Positions 6,363 through 14,911 of a stretch of DNA of 23,135 nt are shown one piece after another. The notes beneath the pieces were generated by a model. It was not told the origin of the DNA. It searched no databases and saw only the letters and a program-made list of their open reading frames with translations. Source of the DNA: Chloroflexota bacterium (lineage in GTDB: Bacteria > Chloroflexota > Anaerolineae > Anaerolineales > Anaerolineaceae). The stretch spans positions 1 through 23,135 of the forward strand of contig JAKOSR010000033.1 in assembly GCA_029777225.1 (NCBI GenBank). Direction: 5' to 3'. Made by a program: the position numbers and the translations under genes. The number at the start of each line of letters is the position of its first letter. Within the stretch, counting starts at the first letter, position 1.

Positions 6363-9300
6363 TTACTTGAAGACCAAGGGAAGGTAGACCAAATACCCTT
6401 CCGTCGTGAAGGTCCAATTATAGGGCACTTGCTGGACGTCTCCACCCGCGTCGGTCTTTCCGGCAGCAGCCGCGTTATGCAGCGTCAGCCCAGCCAGGCT
6501 GGCGTAGGGTGTGAAGGTGTGCGTGAAGGTAGTTTCGTTGTACGCGCAGGTTCCAGTAATTGAACCACCCAAGGCGTGCAGGCTCGGGCAGTCATCCGCG
6601 GGCATGGCCTGGCTCCAGGTTATGGTGATGGTTGTGTCCGTTGGGACGTCCACGGCCGCGTCGATGGGAGAGACTGACACCACGAGCGGATCGCGCCAGT
6701 TCAAGACCGTATACTCATAAGTCTGCGTACCATCGAGACCGTAATCGACGGCCAGGCTGAGGTTGGGGAGTTCCACGTTGCCATCCGCACCTTTCATCAC
6801 CGTCTCCCAGGAGCCGCGGGCAAATTTAAACTCCATCTGGGTGCCATCCAGGATGTCAAACGTGCGAGACCAAAGCACAGGGCTCATCTGGCTGAGGGCA
6901 GTCGCGGCAGGGTTCCAATCCCCGACCGTCCCATCCGGGTTGATGTAGCGACTCAGGTAAACCGTTCCTGGCGTGAAAGCGGGCACAGTGATGTTGAACG
7001 TGACCTGGACCACCTTGGGCTCGGCCATATGCTCAACGATGTTCGAGTTCTCACTGCGATTAAAGCTGGAATCCAGGGCGACAACAAAGTAGTAATACAT
7101 TTCCACATTTTCGACGTCGACATCGTGGTACGTGGTTGCTGGTGCCAGCACGCGGCTGATTTTTTCGTATAGCATGCCATCCGTGGAACGATAAAGGTCG
7201 TAAGCGTAGACCGAAACGTCATCGGTGGAGGGCGTCCACTCCAGGTCGATGAAAGACGCGCCCCAATCGGCGATGCTCAGGACGGGCGCGGAAGGCGCGG
7301 TGGTGTCACCTGAGGCTTCGACTGTCAGGCTGCCAGCCTGCTCGGTCGCATAACCGTTCCCTGTTCCGTCCAAGTCAGCGTAGACCCATGAGGCACCCCC
7401 GTCGGTGGAGTAGCGGTAAACGTAATCAAATTCGCCGGTGGATTCAGGCAGTAGCGTGCCGACAAATTCATCGTTGTTACCAGCTTGCGCGTTAAATACC
7501 GCGTCATACCAAATCCAATCGGGCTCGACGCGTGGGTCACTTTCGTTGCGGCCGTAACCCACCTGCGCCAGCAGACCAGGCGTGGCACCGGGTTCGGAGG
7601 TGACACCGGCAATGTAAACCTGACCGTAAATGTTCACGGTTGGGGTAACGCCAATGGTGTGAGTGATTGTGAGTGGCCACTGCAGGTTCGCCCAGTCGAT
7701 GTTGTAGGCGGGCAGGGCACTGACCTCGTTGGAAGTGGTGGTCAGTCCGTTCGTTGTGTTGCGGGCCACCACTTTGTAATACACCCGTTGACCGCTCACC
7801 TGGCCAAAGTCGTTATAGGTTAAGGTTGAAGTCATTCCCCGTAATTCATAAGTGCCACCAGCAAGGTAGCTGCGGTAAACCAGGTAATCATTCGCGCCAG
7901 TCGAAGCCGTCCAGTTGAGTGTGACGGTTGTACCATTGGTCGTCGCGCTTAATTCGACTGGCGTGGGTGGAGTGGGTTGAGCGATGTCTTTCAAGACCAA
8001 CACAAGCGTGCTATTGGCCAGGACCATAACGTTTTGCAATTGACCATCTGTTACAACGTATGTTGCGCTTGAAAACACGTCCCCATACCCCGCACCATTT
8101 GGCAGATAACCCGCCACATCCAGAGACACGGATTGGTCCGAGAGACTGCGGTTGATTAACACCACCGCGGAATCCTCACCGGGAAGGTTTCTGCCGTAAG
8201 CATAAAGGGCAAGATTGTCGTCGGCCATTAATGTGCGGTAGTCACCGGTCCTGAGGGCAGGGTGCGTATTGCGCGCGTATGTGAGGGTGGCGTAGTAATC
8301 GTAGAGCTCATCCTGGCCATCCTGGGTTTGCAGGCGGGTGTAGAAAGGTGTGCCGCTTTCATCCAGCCAGGGGAAGGGCTGACGGTTGTAGGGGTCGTCC
8401 TCCCACTTTCCACCGGAATAAGCCATGGGGCCAACCAGGCCGACCTCGTCACCGTAGTAGATGGTAGGCGCGCCGGGCATGGTCATCTGCACGGCTACAG
8501 CGCCTTTGAGGCGCTGGATGGCGTCACTCCAGTCATAGTCGGGGTTCGCGTAGAGGGCTGGGTCGTTCGAATCGGTGTTGTGGTCGAGCATGAATAGCAC
8601 CCGGCTGGTATCGTGGCTGTCAAAGAGATTAAGCATCGCCTGGACGCTCTCTGGGTTGTAGCGCTCAAAGAGATTTTGGATGCGTTCGTCAAATTGTTCG
8701 GGGTCCAGGGGTGCCAGTTCGCCCGCGGAAGAACCCGCGCTGTGGTCGTTATCGGTAAAGACCTCATCGCGCCAGAGGGAAAGCACCGCGGAGCTGAACT
8801 GGTAATTCATTACCGCGTCCCACTCGCCACCCAGCAACCAGGAATTGGCAATGCCCCATTCCTCACCGGCGATGTAACCCTCGGGGTTGACTGTTTTGAC
8901 CGTATTCCGGAATCCTTCCCAGTATTGATTGCTGGGGTCGTTAATCGTGCCGGGGTCCACATCGGCGCCGACGTCCAACCGCCAGCCATCGGCTGACTGC
9001 ATGTAGTGACCGGCGACCGTATCGGTGGGCACTGCTTCGTTATCCCAAATGAGCGCGCGGACCGCTGGGTTGGTGGATACCAACTTGGGCAGGCTGTCGT
9101 AACCCCACCAGGATTCATACGTCGCGCCCCCGGGTGTACCGTCATCGCCCACGCAGGGTCCATTACCCGTGTCATCGGGGATGAAGTAGAACCAGTCGCG
9201 GTAAGGCGAATCAAAGCTTTCACAGGCGCCGACTTCATCGTAGCGTCCGTAGCGGTCAAAGTAGATGCTATCGGAGGAGACGTGGTTGAACACACCATCC

Positions 9301-11549
9301 AAAATCAGGTGCATGTCGCGGGTGGCCAGTTCGGCGGTCAGCGCGTTGAACGTGTCAGCGTCGCCAAACATGGGGTTGATGCTCATGTAATCGGTGGTGT
9401 CGTAGCCATGGTTGGAGGGCGACTCAAAAATGGGGTTCAGATAGATGGTTGTGACGCCCAGGTCTTGCAGGTAATCCAATCTATCAATCAGGCCCTGCAG
9501 GTCACCGCCGTAGAAATTTTTACTGTAGGTGCCAGCGCAGGCATCCGTACCGCGCGGGTCGCAGATGGGTTCGTTCCAATCCGTGGTCAGGGAGCGGTAC
9601 ACGGTGCCACCGGTCTCGCCGTAGAAGAACGTGCCGGCTGGCTTGTCGTTGGTCTCATTGCCATCGCGGAAGCGGTCGGGGAAGACCTGGTAGACCACCG
9701 CGTTCTTTATCCAATCCGGTGTTGTGAAATCCGCGGCGTAAACGGTGAGTTGATACGAGTAATCGTTGGTTTCGTCAAAAGCCTGGCCCCAGCCCATCGT
9801 GCGGGCGGCGTCATCCTCGTAGTAGTCCACGTCAGTGCCATCGATGACCACGAAGCGATACCAGTAGACCGTTGGGACGTCGCTGGCCGGGACCTCCACC
9901 TGCCACCAGTCGTAGGTTCCATCGCTATAAGCAACTGACATTGGCAGCATGGTTTGGGTGTTGGTGCGGTCGTTGTAGAGCCGGAGTTTGACTTCGGTCA
10001 GGTCACCCTGGGCCGCGCGCAAACGCAAGGTGACCGGAGTGCCCGTGGTGACGGGTCCGCCGGGTGTGCGATAGAGCGTGTCACGGCTGTTATGTCCGAG
10101 CTCAGCCCACCAGATCTCGTTGTCGTGGCTGGCAGATGGCGGCGGAGGAGGGGGGAACGCGCCGACCCGGCCGGTGCGATAATCCAGGTAGAACCACACA
10201 ATATCCTCAGCAGCATACGTGACGAATGGGACGTTGTTTGCGTTAATCGAACGGTTGTCCAGGCCGATCGCGTCCCAGGAACCAGTGGCGACTATCTTGA
10301 AGTTATAGGAACCTGCTGCGACAATCGGATAGTTCAACACATACAAACCACGACCATGCATCCCCAGGGCGGTCTCCGGATCGGTATTGATCCAACCCTG
10401 GAAGTCACCCACTGCCGTGAAGCTGTTGCTTGAATCCCAGGCGTGCACGATGTTGGTTGATGGCACCAGGGCGAGCCCAGCATCCGCGTTGTGGTTGTTG
10501 GTATCAAAGGTCACTTTCACCACCTGGCCATCCGCGGTTGTGTTGAGCCAGGAGTTGCCTGTTGTGGGAAAAGAAACGTCCCAGGTGCAGTTGTTTACTT
10601 TGAATTCGTAATGTCCCGCGGTTGGAATGGTCACATCCGCGGTGAAGACGCCATCCCCCCCAAGCAGATCGCCATTCGCGCCGTTATCATTAAGCGGATA
10701 TTGAGCTGGCAACCAGCCATTAAAACTGCCTGCCGCGCACCAGGTACCAGCGCTGCTGGCGGCGGGTTGGATCAACATCCGTCCGCTATAACTGTCGAGC
10801 AGGAAAACCACATCCTGATTGTCTGTGGTGGTGGTGAAGTTGATGTTCGCGGCATCGCTTGAACGTCCATCCGTGCCGAATCCATTCCAGGTGCCGGTTA
10901 TGACCGCTTTGCCGATGTAACTGCCCGCCGCTGGGATGGTGTAAACCAGGCGGTAGAAGCCATTACCCAGGTCATCCATCCCCGTGGCAGTGTCATTGTT
11001 GTTCCAGCCCTGGAAGTCCCCAACCGCGGTGTAGCTGTCGGGGAGGAGATCCCCCGTGACGTTGACAATGTTAGTCGCGGGCAGCAGAGCCATGCCGGCG
11101 TTCATATTGTAATCGTTGGTGTCGAGCGTGAAAGTCACCCACTGCATCGGCGCTCCCGTGATCACCCAGGAGTTTGCTGCTGGATGAGTATTGCTCCAGC
11201 TGCCACACTCCACCGCTTTCCAGTAATAGGTGCCTGGCGTTGGGATGGACATTCCAAGCGAAAAAACCCCATCCCCGGCGATGATGTCGCCATTCGTGCC
11301 ATCATCCAGCATGGGGCTGGACGCGTTGTCCCAACCATTCATGTCCGAGGCGAGGCACCAGCTCGTCGCGTTGAGGCCATAGCTTGACTTCGAAGGCAAG
11401 TCAAGTTGAACTGCCAACACGTCCGCGTCTTGCTCCGGGATGACTGGCTCGGAGGGGATGGGAGCGGAAAGCGCGGGCTTCGCGTTGAAGCCCATGCCCA
11501 GCAGCATGCTTACTACTAACAGGAGATGAAGTACAAATGCTTTTTTCAT
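6363..11549 (-). CDS. Secreted multidomain amylopullulanase (GH13 alpha-amylase/pullulanase)
   Basis: A 1728-residue extracellular glycosidase predicted to cut alpha-1,4 and alpha-1,6 bonds of starch and pullulan. The ATG at 11549 starts a signal peptide (MKKAFVLHLLLVVSMLLG, cleavage near ALSA29). Domains: two ~200-residue N-terminal repeats (61-263, 268-465; each with two GDFQGWN/GSFNGW starch-binding-like modules, X25 type); PPPPPP linker (466-471); CBM34-like domain (475-608); GH13 barrel (612-1093) with DGVFNH (D751), GWRLDV (D859, nucleophile), GEEW (E896, acid/base) and DSHDT (D980); Fn3 (1195-1281); a module containing NIYGQVYI and YADLDG as in Thermoanaerobacter amylopullulanase (1282-1411); Fn3 (1417-1511); CBM20-like (1512-1621); Ig-like Big_5 (1622-1717); tail VYLPLVFK. 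Unlike clostridial homologues it has no SLH anchor. All four catalytic regions are intact. The gene starts 22 bp after nnr. Confidence 0.92.
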   Translation of the reverse strand: MKKAFVLHLLLVVSMLLGMGFNAKPALSAPIPSEPVIPEQDADVLAVQLDLPSKSSYGLNATSWCLASDMNGWDNASSPMLDDGTNGDIIAGDGVFSLGMSIPTPGTYYWKAVECGSWSNTHPAANSWVITGAPMQWVTFTLDTNDYNMNAGMALLPATNIVNVTGDLLPDSYTAVGDFQGWNNNDTATGMDDLGNGFYRLVYTIPAAGSYIGKAVITGTWNGFGTDGRSSDAANINFTTTTDNQDVVFLLDSYSGRMLIQPAASSAGTWCAAGSFNGWLPAQYPLNDNGANGDLLGGDGVFTADVTIPTAGHYEFKVNNCTWDVSFPTTGNSWLNTTADGQVVKVTFDTNNHNADAGLALVPSTNIVHAWDSSNSFTAVGDFQGWINTDPETALGMHGRGLYVLNYPIVAAGSYNFKIVATGSWDAIGLDNRSINANNVPFVTYAAEDIVWFYLDYRTGRVGAFPPPPPPSASHDNEIWWAELGHNSRDTLYRTPGGPVTTGTPVTLRLRAAQGDLTEVKLRLYNDRTNTQTMLPMSVAYSDGTYDWWQVEVPASDVPTVYWYRFVVIDGTDVDYYEDDAARTMGWGQAFDETNDYSYQLTVYAADFTTPDWIKNAVVYQVFPDRFRDGNETNDKPAGTFFYGETGGTVYRSLTTDWNEPICDPRGTDACAGTYSKNFYGGDLQGLIDRLDYLQDLGVTTIYLNPIFESPSNHGYDTTDYMSINPMFGDADTFNALTAELATRDMHLILDGVFNHVSSDSIYFDRYGRYDEVGACESFDSPYRDWFYFIPDDTGNGPCVGDDGTPGGATYESWWGYDSLPKLVSTNPAVRALIWDNEAVPTDTVAGHYMQSADGWRLDVGADVDPGTINDPSNQYWEGFRNTVKTVNPEGYIAGEEWGIANSWLLGGEWDAVMNYQFSSAVLSLWRDEVFTDNDHSAGSSAGELAPLDPEQFDERIQNLFERYNPESVQAMLNLFDSHDTSRVLFMLDHNTDSNDPALYANPDYDWSDAIQRLKGAVAVQMTMPGAPTIYYGDEVGLVGPMAYSGGKWEDDPYNRQPFPWLDESGTPFYTRLQTQDGQDELYDYYATLTYARNTHPALRTGDYRTLMADDNLALYAYGRNLPGEDSAVVLINRSLSDQSVSLDVAGYLPNGAGYGDVFSSATYVVTDGQLQNVMVLANSTLVLVLKDIAQPTPPTPVELSATTNGTTVTLNWTASTGANDYLVYRSYLAGGTYELRGMTSTLTYNDFGQVSGQRVYYKVVARNTTNGLTTTSNEVSALPAYNIDWANLQWPLTITHTIGVTPTVNIYGQVYIAGVTSEPGATPGLLAQVGYGRNESDPRVEPDWIWYDAVFNAQAGNNDEFVGTLLPESTGEFDYVYRYSTDGGASWVYADLDGTGNGYATEQAGSLTVEASGDTTAPSAPVLSIADWGASFIDLEWTPSTDDVSVYAYDLYRSTDGMLYEKISRVLAPATTYHDVDVENVEMYYYFVVALDSSFNRSENSNIVEHMAEPKVVQVTFNITVPAFTPGTVYLSRYINPDGTVGDWNPAATALSQMSPVLWSRTFDILDGTQMEFKFARGSWETVMKGADGNVELPNLSLAVDYGLDGTQTYEYTVLNWRDPLVVSVSPIDAAVDVPTDTTITITWSQAMPADDCPSLHALGGSITGTCAYNETTFTHTFTPYASLAGLTLHNAAAAGKTDAGGDVQQVPYNWTFTTEGYLVYLPLVFK

Positions 11550-11571
11550 GGGTTCCCTTTCTTCATACGTT

Positions 11572-13164
11572 TTATGATGGTGAGGTAGTCTGCAGGTCAC
11601 GAAAGACCTTTCCTATTTCCTTGACCAGGTCGCCAGCCAGTACGGAGGCTGGGTGGCCGACGGTTTGGGTTGCCAGGACCGCGCATTGAAAATGCAGATA
11701 GACAGCCAGCCGGCCAGCGTCCCAGGCATCCAGGCCTTGGGCCATCAAGCCCACGGCCATGCCGGCCAAAACATCCCCACTGCCACCATGCGCCAGGGCG
11801 GAGGTGGCGCCAGGAAGCACCACCACCTGGCCAGAGGGGTTGGCGAGCACGGTGTGGGCACCTTTGAGGATGACGGCCTGGCCCCAAGCCCGCGCGAATT
11901 TGCGGGCGATTGCCACCCGGTCCGCCTGGACAGCCTGGATGGAGAGCCCGGTGAGGGCGGCCATTTCGCCTGGATGGGGGGTGAGCAGGCAGCTGGCGGG
12001 CAGGTATGCGGGCCAATCGGCCAGGGTGGCCAGCAGGCGCAGGGCGTCCGCGTCCAGCACCATGGGGATGGGAGTGGCCTGGCGGGGGAGGATTTCGGTG
12101 AGGAGCGCGGTGAGAAATGCGCGCGTGGTGGGGGCCTGCCCCAGGCCAGGGCCCAGCAAGAGCGCCTGCTTGTTGGCCAGGATTGGCGGGATGAGGCTGG
12201 CAGCTTCGGCGGCAATCCCACCCTCCACCTCAGGCAGCACTTCCCAAATGGCTTCGGGAACCGCGCAGGCTAGCGGGGCGTGTAACGAGAGGGGAATGGC
12301 GGCATACACCAGGCCGGGACCTGCGCGTAGGGCAGCGGCGGTGGCGAGCAGGGCCGCGCCGGTATAGTGGCGCGAGCCGGCGATGAGCAACGCGCTACCA
12401 AAGGTGCCCTTGTGGGCGTTAGAAGCACGCGGGGGGAGCAGGAAGTGGGCCATGGCGGTGGTGAGGAGGCGTGTGTTGGGCTGGCCGGGCAGCCAGCTGC
12501 CGGCTGGCAAGCCAAGCGGTACGCGTTGAAGCTCTCCGGTGAGATCAGCGGCTGGGAAGCGCAGCAGGCCGGTTTTGGCCGCTTCGACGCACAGCGTCAG
12601 GCGGGCGGGCAGGGTAAGTTCGTCTGCCTCGCCCGTGTCGCAGTCCACGCCGGAAGGGCAATCCAGGGCGACAACGGGAGGGAGAGCTGGCTGGGACCGG
12701 AGGGCGGAAAGTATCTCCGCAACTGGGCCGCGCAAGGGCAGGCGTGTGCCGGTTCCCAGGAGCCCGTCCAGGATGAGGCCGGTTTGTGAGAGACAATCGG
12801 TTATAAGGGCGTTCTTGTCGGGGAATTTGGACCAGCCAACAATGGTGCCGCCGGCTTCCTCGAGACGCTGGGCCAGGTGTGAATCGGCGGTTTCGGTAGC
12901 GCTCAGCAAGGCGGTAGCGCGCCAACCGGCTTGAGCCAGGCGCGCGAGCGCGATGAGAGAGTCGCCCCCGTTGTTGCCGCTGCCAACCAGCCCAAGGATG
13001 GACCTGGGGGCGAGGGTATTGAAGCGTTTTTGTATGGCCTCAGCCACACCCAGGCCGGCACGTTCCATCATCTGGTCGTATGGCAGCCCGAGCTTGAAAG
13101 CTTCTCCTTCGAGCGCTTTCATCTCCGCGACAGTGACGACCGGGAAATCTGGCATCATCATCAT
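11572..13164 (-). CDS. nnr: Bifunctional NAD(P)H-hydrate epimerase / ADP-dependent (S)-NAD(P)H-hydrate dehydratase
   Basis: A 530-residue cytoplasmic repair enzyme. The N-terminal YjeF_N domain (about 5-215) interconverts R and S hydrates of NAD(P)H; the C-terminal carbohydrate-kinase-like domain (about 225-525) dehydrates the S form. Seen motifs: GLVGSGNNGGD (epimerase nucleotide site, about 61-68), LDCPSGVDCDTGE, NAHKGTFGSALLIAG (start of the dehydratase), LTPHPGEMAALTG and GGSGDVLAGMA (ADP/phosphate site). Four consecutive ATG codons (13164-13153) make the exact start uncertain; a TTG at 13179 is less likely, and no SD is clear. The 149 bp between 13180 and 13328 hold only a weak AT-rich -10 candidate. 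The short gap to the amylopullulanase suggests read-through, though the functions are unrelated. Confidence 0.95.
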   Translation of the reverse strand: MMMMPDFPVVTVAEMKALEGEAFKLGLPYDQMMERAGLGVAEAIQKRFNTLAPRSILGLVGSGNNGGDSLIALARLAQAGWRATALLSATETADSHLAQRLEEAGGTIVGWSKFPDKNALITDCLSQTGLILDGLLGTGTRLPLRGPVAEILSALRSQPALPPVVALDCPSGVDCDTGEADELTLPARLTLCVEAAKTGLLRFPAADLTGELQRVPLGLPAGSWLPGQPNTRLLTTAMAHFLLPPRASNAHKGTFGSALLIAGSRHYTGAALLATAAALRAGPGLVYAAIPLSLHAPLACAVPEAIWEVLPEVEGGIAAEAASLIPPILANKQALLLGPGLGQAPTTRAFLTALLTEILPRQATPIPMVLDADALRLLATLADWPAYLPASCLLTPHPGEMAALTGLSIQAVQADRVAIARKFARAWGQAVILKGAHTVLANPSGQVVVLPGATSALAHGGSGDVLAGMAVGLMAQGLDAWDAGRLAVYLHFQCAVLATQTVGHPASVLAGDLVKEIGKVFRDLQTTSPS

Positions 13165-13328
13165 TTTACCCGATGTCAAAGGCGTGGACGTTTGAATGTC
13201 CAGAGGTCAGGCCGGCCAATGGCGACCAATTATTTATGCAAAAAGGACTGTTGACCCGGGCAGGCACAGGCTAACGCGCCCCTTTGTCCATCCGCGGAAA
13301 GGCGGCAGGGCGCTCCTGGCTGGCGAGG

Positions 13329-14078
13329 TCACTCTTCGCGAAACGTAATCGCGTACCCATTGGGGGAGCGCAGGCGGAGGGTGTATTCGCCCCAGGATTG
13401 GCGGGTGTAGGGTTCCTCTATCTCAATCAGCGCGTCCTGCAGGTATTTGCTAAAGCGTTTAAGATGGGGGACGTAGAACTGCCACTGCATGAGGTGTTGG
13501 ATGGGTCCAATGTTATCGGCCGCCACCTCCTGCAGGATGAAAAGAATATCGCCGTTGAATTGCACGACCTGCGTGGTCTCAGTTTCGGGGTGAACAAGGA
13601 AACCCAGCTTGCGGTAAAAGGTTGATTCCGCCTGCGCGTCCCGCACAGGCAAGATGGGCCGGAGCGCCACTTTTTCGAAGGCGCGCACCGCCTTCCAGCG
13701 CTCGCTAATCCGACCGCCGCGCCTTCGTCCGGAGGTGAGAATCAGGCTTTTCGCGCTGTTGCCATTTGGCTGGGCGGTCGAGAAGTTGTATATAGGCGCG
13801 GGGTCGCGGGTGGGGTCATAAAGGCGGAAAGTGGAAGGCGTGATGCGGAAGAAGATATCATCGCTGCCAAGCGGGTCAGCTTTATAGTGAACCCGGCTGG
13901 GCAGGTTTGTTGAAAGCTTAATCAGATGGCATTGGATGCTGTTTTTCTTGAGTTTGGGGTAGTTGGTTTCAAACCAGGCGAGGACATCGTCGCGCGTGAA
14001 AACATCGTCCGCCTGTAAGTTCTTCGACTCGACAAAATCCAACAACAGCATCCAAATGGGCTTCTCGTAGGTAGACAT
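13329..14078 (-). CDS. DUF7669-like N-terminal domain fused to a glyoxalase/VOC-like domain
   Basis: A 249-residue protein. The ATG at 14078 follows GGAGG by 5 nt. Residues 1-95 resemble the small helical (winged-helix-like) DUF7669 domain: FTRDDVLAWFETNYPKLKKN, SIQCHLIKLSTNLPSRVHY, then DIFFRITPSTFRLYDP. A basic linker (about 105-130, GRRRGG) leads to a VOC-fold domain (136-249): RPILPVRDAQAESTFYRKLG, VVQFNGDILFILQE, and the C-terminal YTLRLRSPNGYAITFRE. The metal-binding H/E set of true glyoxalases is not obvious, so this half may bind rather than catalyse. DUF7669 domains are met beside nucleic-acid-related modules; I infer a DNA- or small-molecule-binding sensor. It has its own promoter and faces rpsU divergently. 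Confidence 0.7.
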   Translation of the reverse strand: MSTYEKPIWMLLLDFVESKNLQADDVFTRDDVLAWFETNYPKLKKNSIQCHLIKLSTNLPSRVHYKADPLGSDDIFFRITPSTFRLYDPTRDPAPIYNFSTAQPNGNSAKSLILTSGRRRGGRISERWKAVRAFEKVALRPILPVRDAQAESTFYRKLGFLVHPETETTQVVQFNGDILFILQEVAADNIGPIQHLMQWQFYVPHLKRFSKYLQDALIEIEEPYTRQSWGEYTLRLRSPNGYAITFREE

Positions 14079-14130
14079 AAGGACCTCCGGTTGTTTTGAT
14101 TATGTTCACGATCAGACAGGGACTGATTTA

Positions 14131-14160
14131 ATTATACACATTGGCGAGGTTTATTGTTGA
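14131..14160 (-). promoter_or_regulatory. Sigma70-like promoter of the DUF7669-VOC gene
   Basis: On the minus strand TCAACA (14160-14155) is separated by 18 bp from a perfect TATAAT (14136-14131), about 53 nt before the start codon. Confidence 0.55.
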
Positions 14161-14284
14161 TTTATTTTAAAATTTTTATTTGAAAAGCAGAAATTCGTTG
14201 AAATTGAGTTAAATTCGTAAGTTAACAGGCTGTGGAATTCCCGTTTTCGTGAGAGCCTGTCATTTTTTCAAGGTTGAGTTTTAT
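14161..14284. other. AT-rich divergent intergenic region with an isolated terminator-like hairpin
   Basis: This is the middle of the 307-bp region between the divergent genes. It contains A/T runs (14161-14180) and a hairpin with arms ACAGGCT (14225-14231) and AGCCTGT (14254-14260), a 22-nt loop, and CATTTTTTC right after it. On the + strand this has the form of a terminator, but no + strand gene precedes it. It may end a small transcript or insulate rpsU. Confidence 0.45.
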
Positions 14285-14317
14285 TTGACTGCGGATTTCT
14301 TTGTTTTCGTGTATAAT
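14285..14317 (+). promoter_or_regulatory. Promoter of rpsU-infA
   Basis: A perfect TATAAT (14312-14317) is preceded by TTGACT (14285-14290), but the spacer is 21 bp, longer than the usual 16-18, so either the -35 is not used or an activator helps. The predicted leader is about 60 nt. Confidence 0.6.
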
Positions 14318-14385
14318 AGGCGATTGCGTCGAAGACGTAAAAAAGTGTGTAATGAATTTAAGCCCGGATCGGAGGTGAATAGCAA

Positions 14386-14574
14386 ATGGCAAGTGTTACA
14401 TTAAGACAAAATGAATCGCAGGACTCCCTGCTCAAACGCTTTCGCAAGAAGGTGGTCAAGAGTGGTGTCCTGAGCACCGTGCGTCGCAAACGCTGGTTCA
14501 TCTCCAAGAGTGAACAGCGCCGCATGGACAAGAAAAAGGCTGTTCGTCGTTCCTTCCGGAAGACGTACGAATAA
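14386..14574 (+). CDS. rpsU: 30S ribosomal protein bS21
   Basis: A 62-residue very basic protein of the small ribosomal subunit, which helps mRNA base-pair with the 16S 3' end during initiation. A strong SD (GGAGGTG, 14371-14377) precedes the ATG. The segment ESQDSLLKRFRKKVVKSGVL is typical of bS21, followed by the RRKRWFISKSEQRR helix and a lysine/arginine-rich tail. The length is normal for the family. infA follows after 19 bp, so two initiation-related proteins are made from one transcript. Confidence 0.95.
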   Translation: MASVTLRQNESQDSLLKRFRKKVVKSGVLSTVRRKRWFISKSEQRRMDKKKAVRRSFRKTYE

Positions 14575-14593
14575 GCCGGATTAGTGAGGTTTT

Positions 14594-14845
14594 ATGGCTA
14601 AAGAAGAAGAGAAGATTACCGTGGATGGCACCATCATAGAGGCGCTTCCCGGCACACAGTTCCGCGTAAAGCTGGAAAATGGTCATGAGGTTATGGCCTA
14701 CCTTTCCGGTCGCATGCGCCGGTACTACATCCGCATCCTTTTGGGTGACGCGGTGCGTGTCGAGATGTCTCCCTATGACCTGGATCGCGGTCGGATTGTT
14801 TACCGCCAACGCCGCCCAGGTTCTTCCGAACCGCAAGACTTCTAA
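14594..14845 (+). CDS. infA: Translation initiation factor IF-1
   Basis: An 83-residue S1/OB-fold protein that occupies the ribosomal A site during initiation. KITVDGTIIEALPGTQFRVK, LENGHEVMAYLSGRMRRYYI and RILLGDAVRVEMSPYDLDRG are diagnostic IF-1 blocks. An SD-like GAGG precedes the ATG. It is about 10 residues longer than the common 72-residue form, the extra being the C-terminal tail after RGRIVYRQRR. Its neighbour is rpsU, not the rpmJ/rpsM cluster where infA lies in many bacteria; a second infA elsewhere in the genome cannot be excluded. Confidence 0.95.
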   Translation: MAKEEEKITVDGTIIEALPGTQFRVKLENGHEVMAYLSGRMRRYYIRILLGDAVRVEMSPYDLDRGRIVYRQRRPGSSEPQDF

Positions 14846-14862
14846 ACCTTGCCAGCCAATTA

Positions 14863-14892
14863 CAACCCTCGCATTGCGGGGGTTGTTTCTTA
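14863..14892 (+). terminator. Rho-independent terminator of rpsU-infA
   Basis: A 10-bp stem (CAACCCTCGC 14863-14872, GCGGGGGTTG 14876-14885, one G-U pair) with an ATT loop is followed by TTTCTT. Confidence 0.88.
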
Positions 14893-14911
14893 GCCCGTGG
14901 CATTCCTGCGA

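Noticed and set aside
9006..9938. A 310-residue open frame on the + strand
   Set aside because: It is antisense to the GH13 catalytic region, which has intact motifs; the frame is open because of the GC-rich codon pattern of the real gene, and it has no SD or recognisable domain.
11653..12367. Long + strand frames of about 200 residues opposite nnr
   Set aside because: They overlap the well-supported dehydratase domain, are low-complexity in A/G/R/P and lack start signals.
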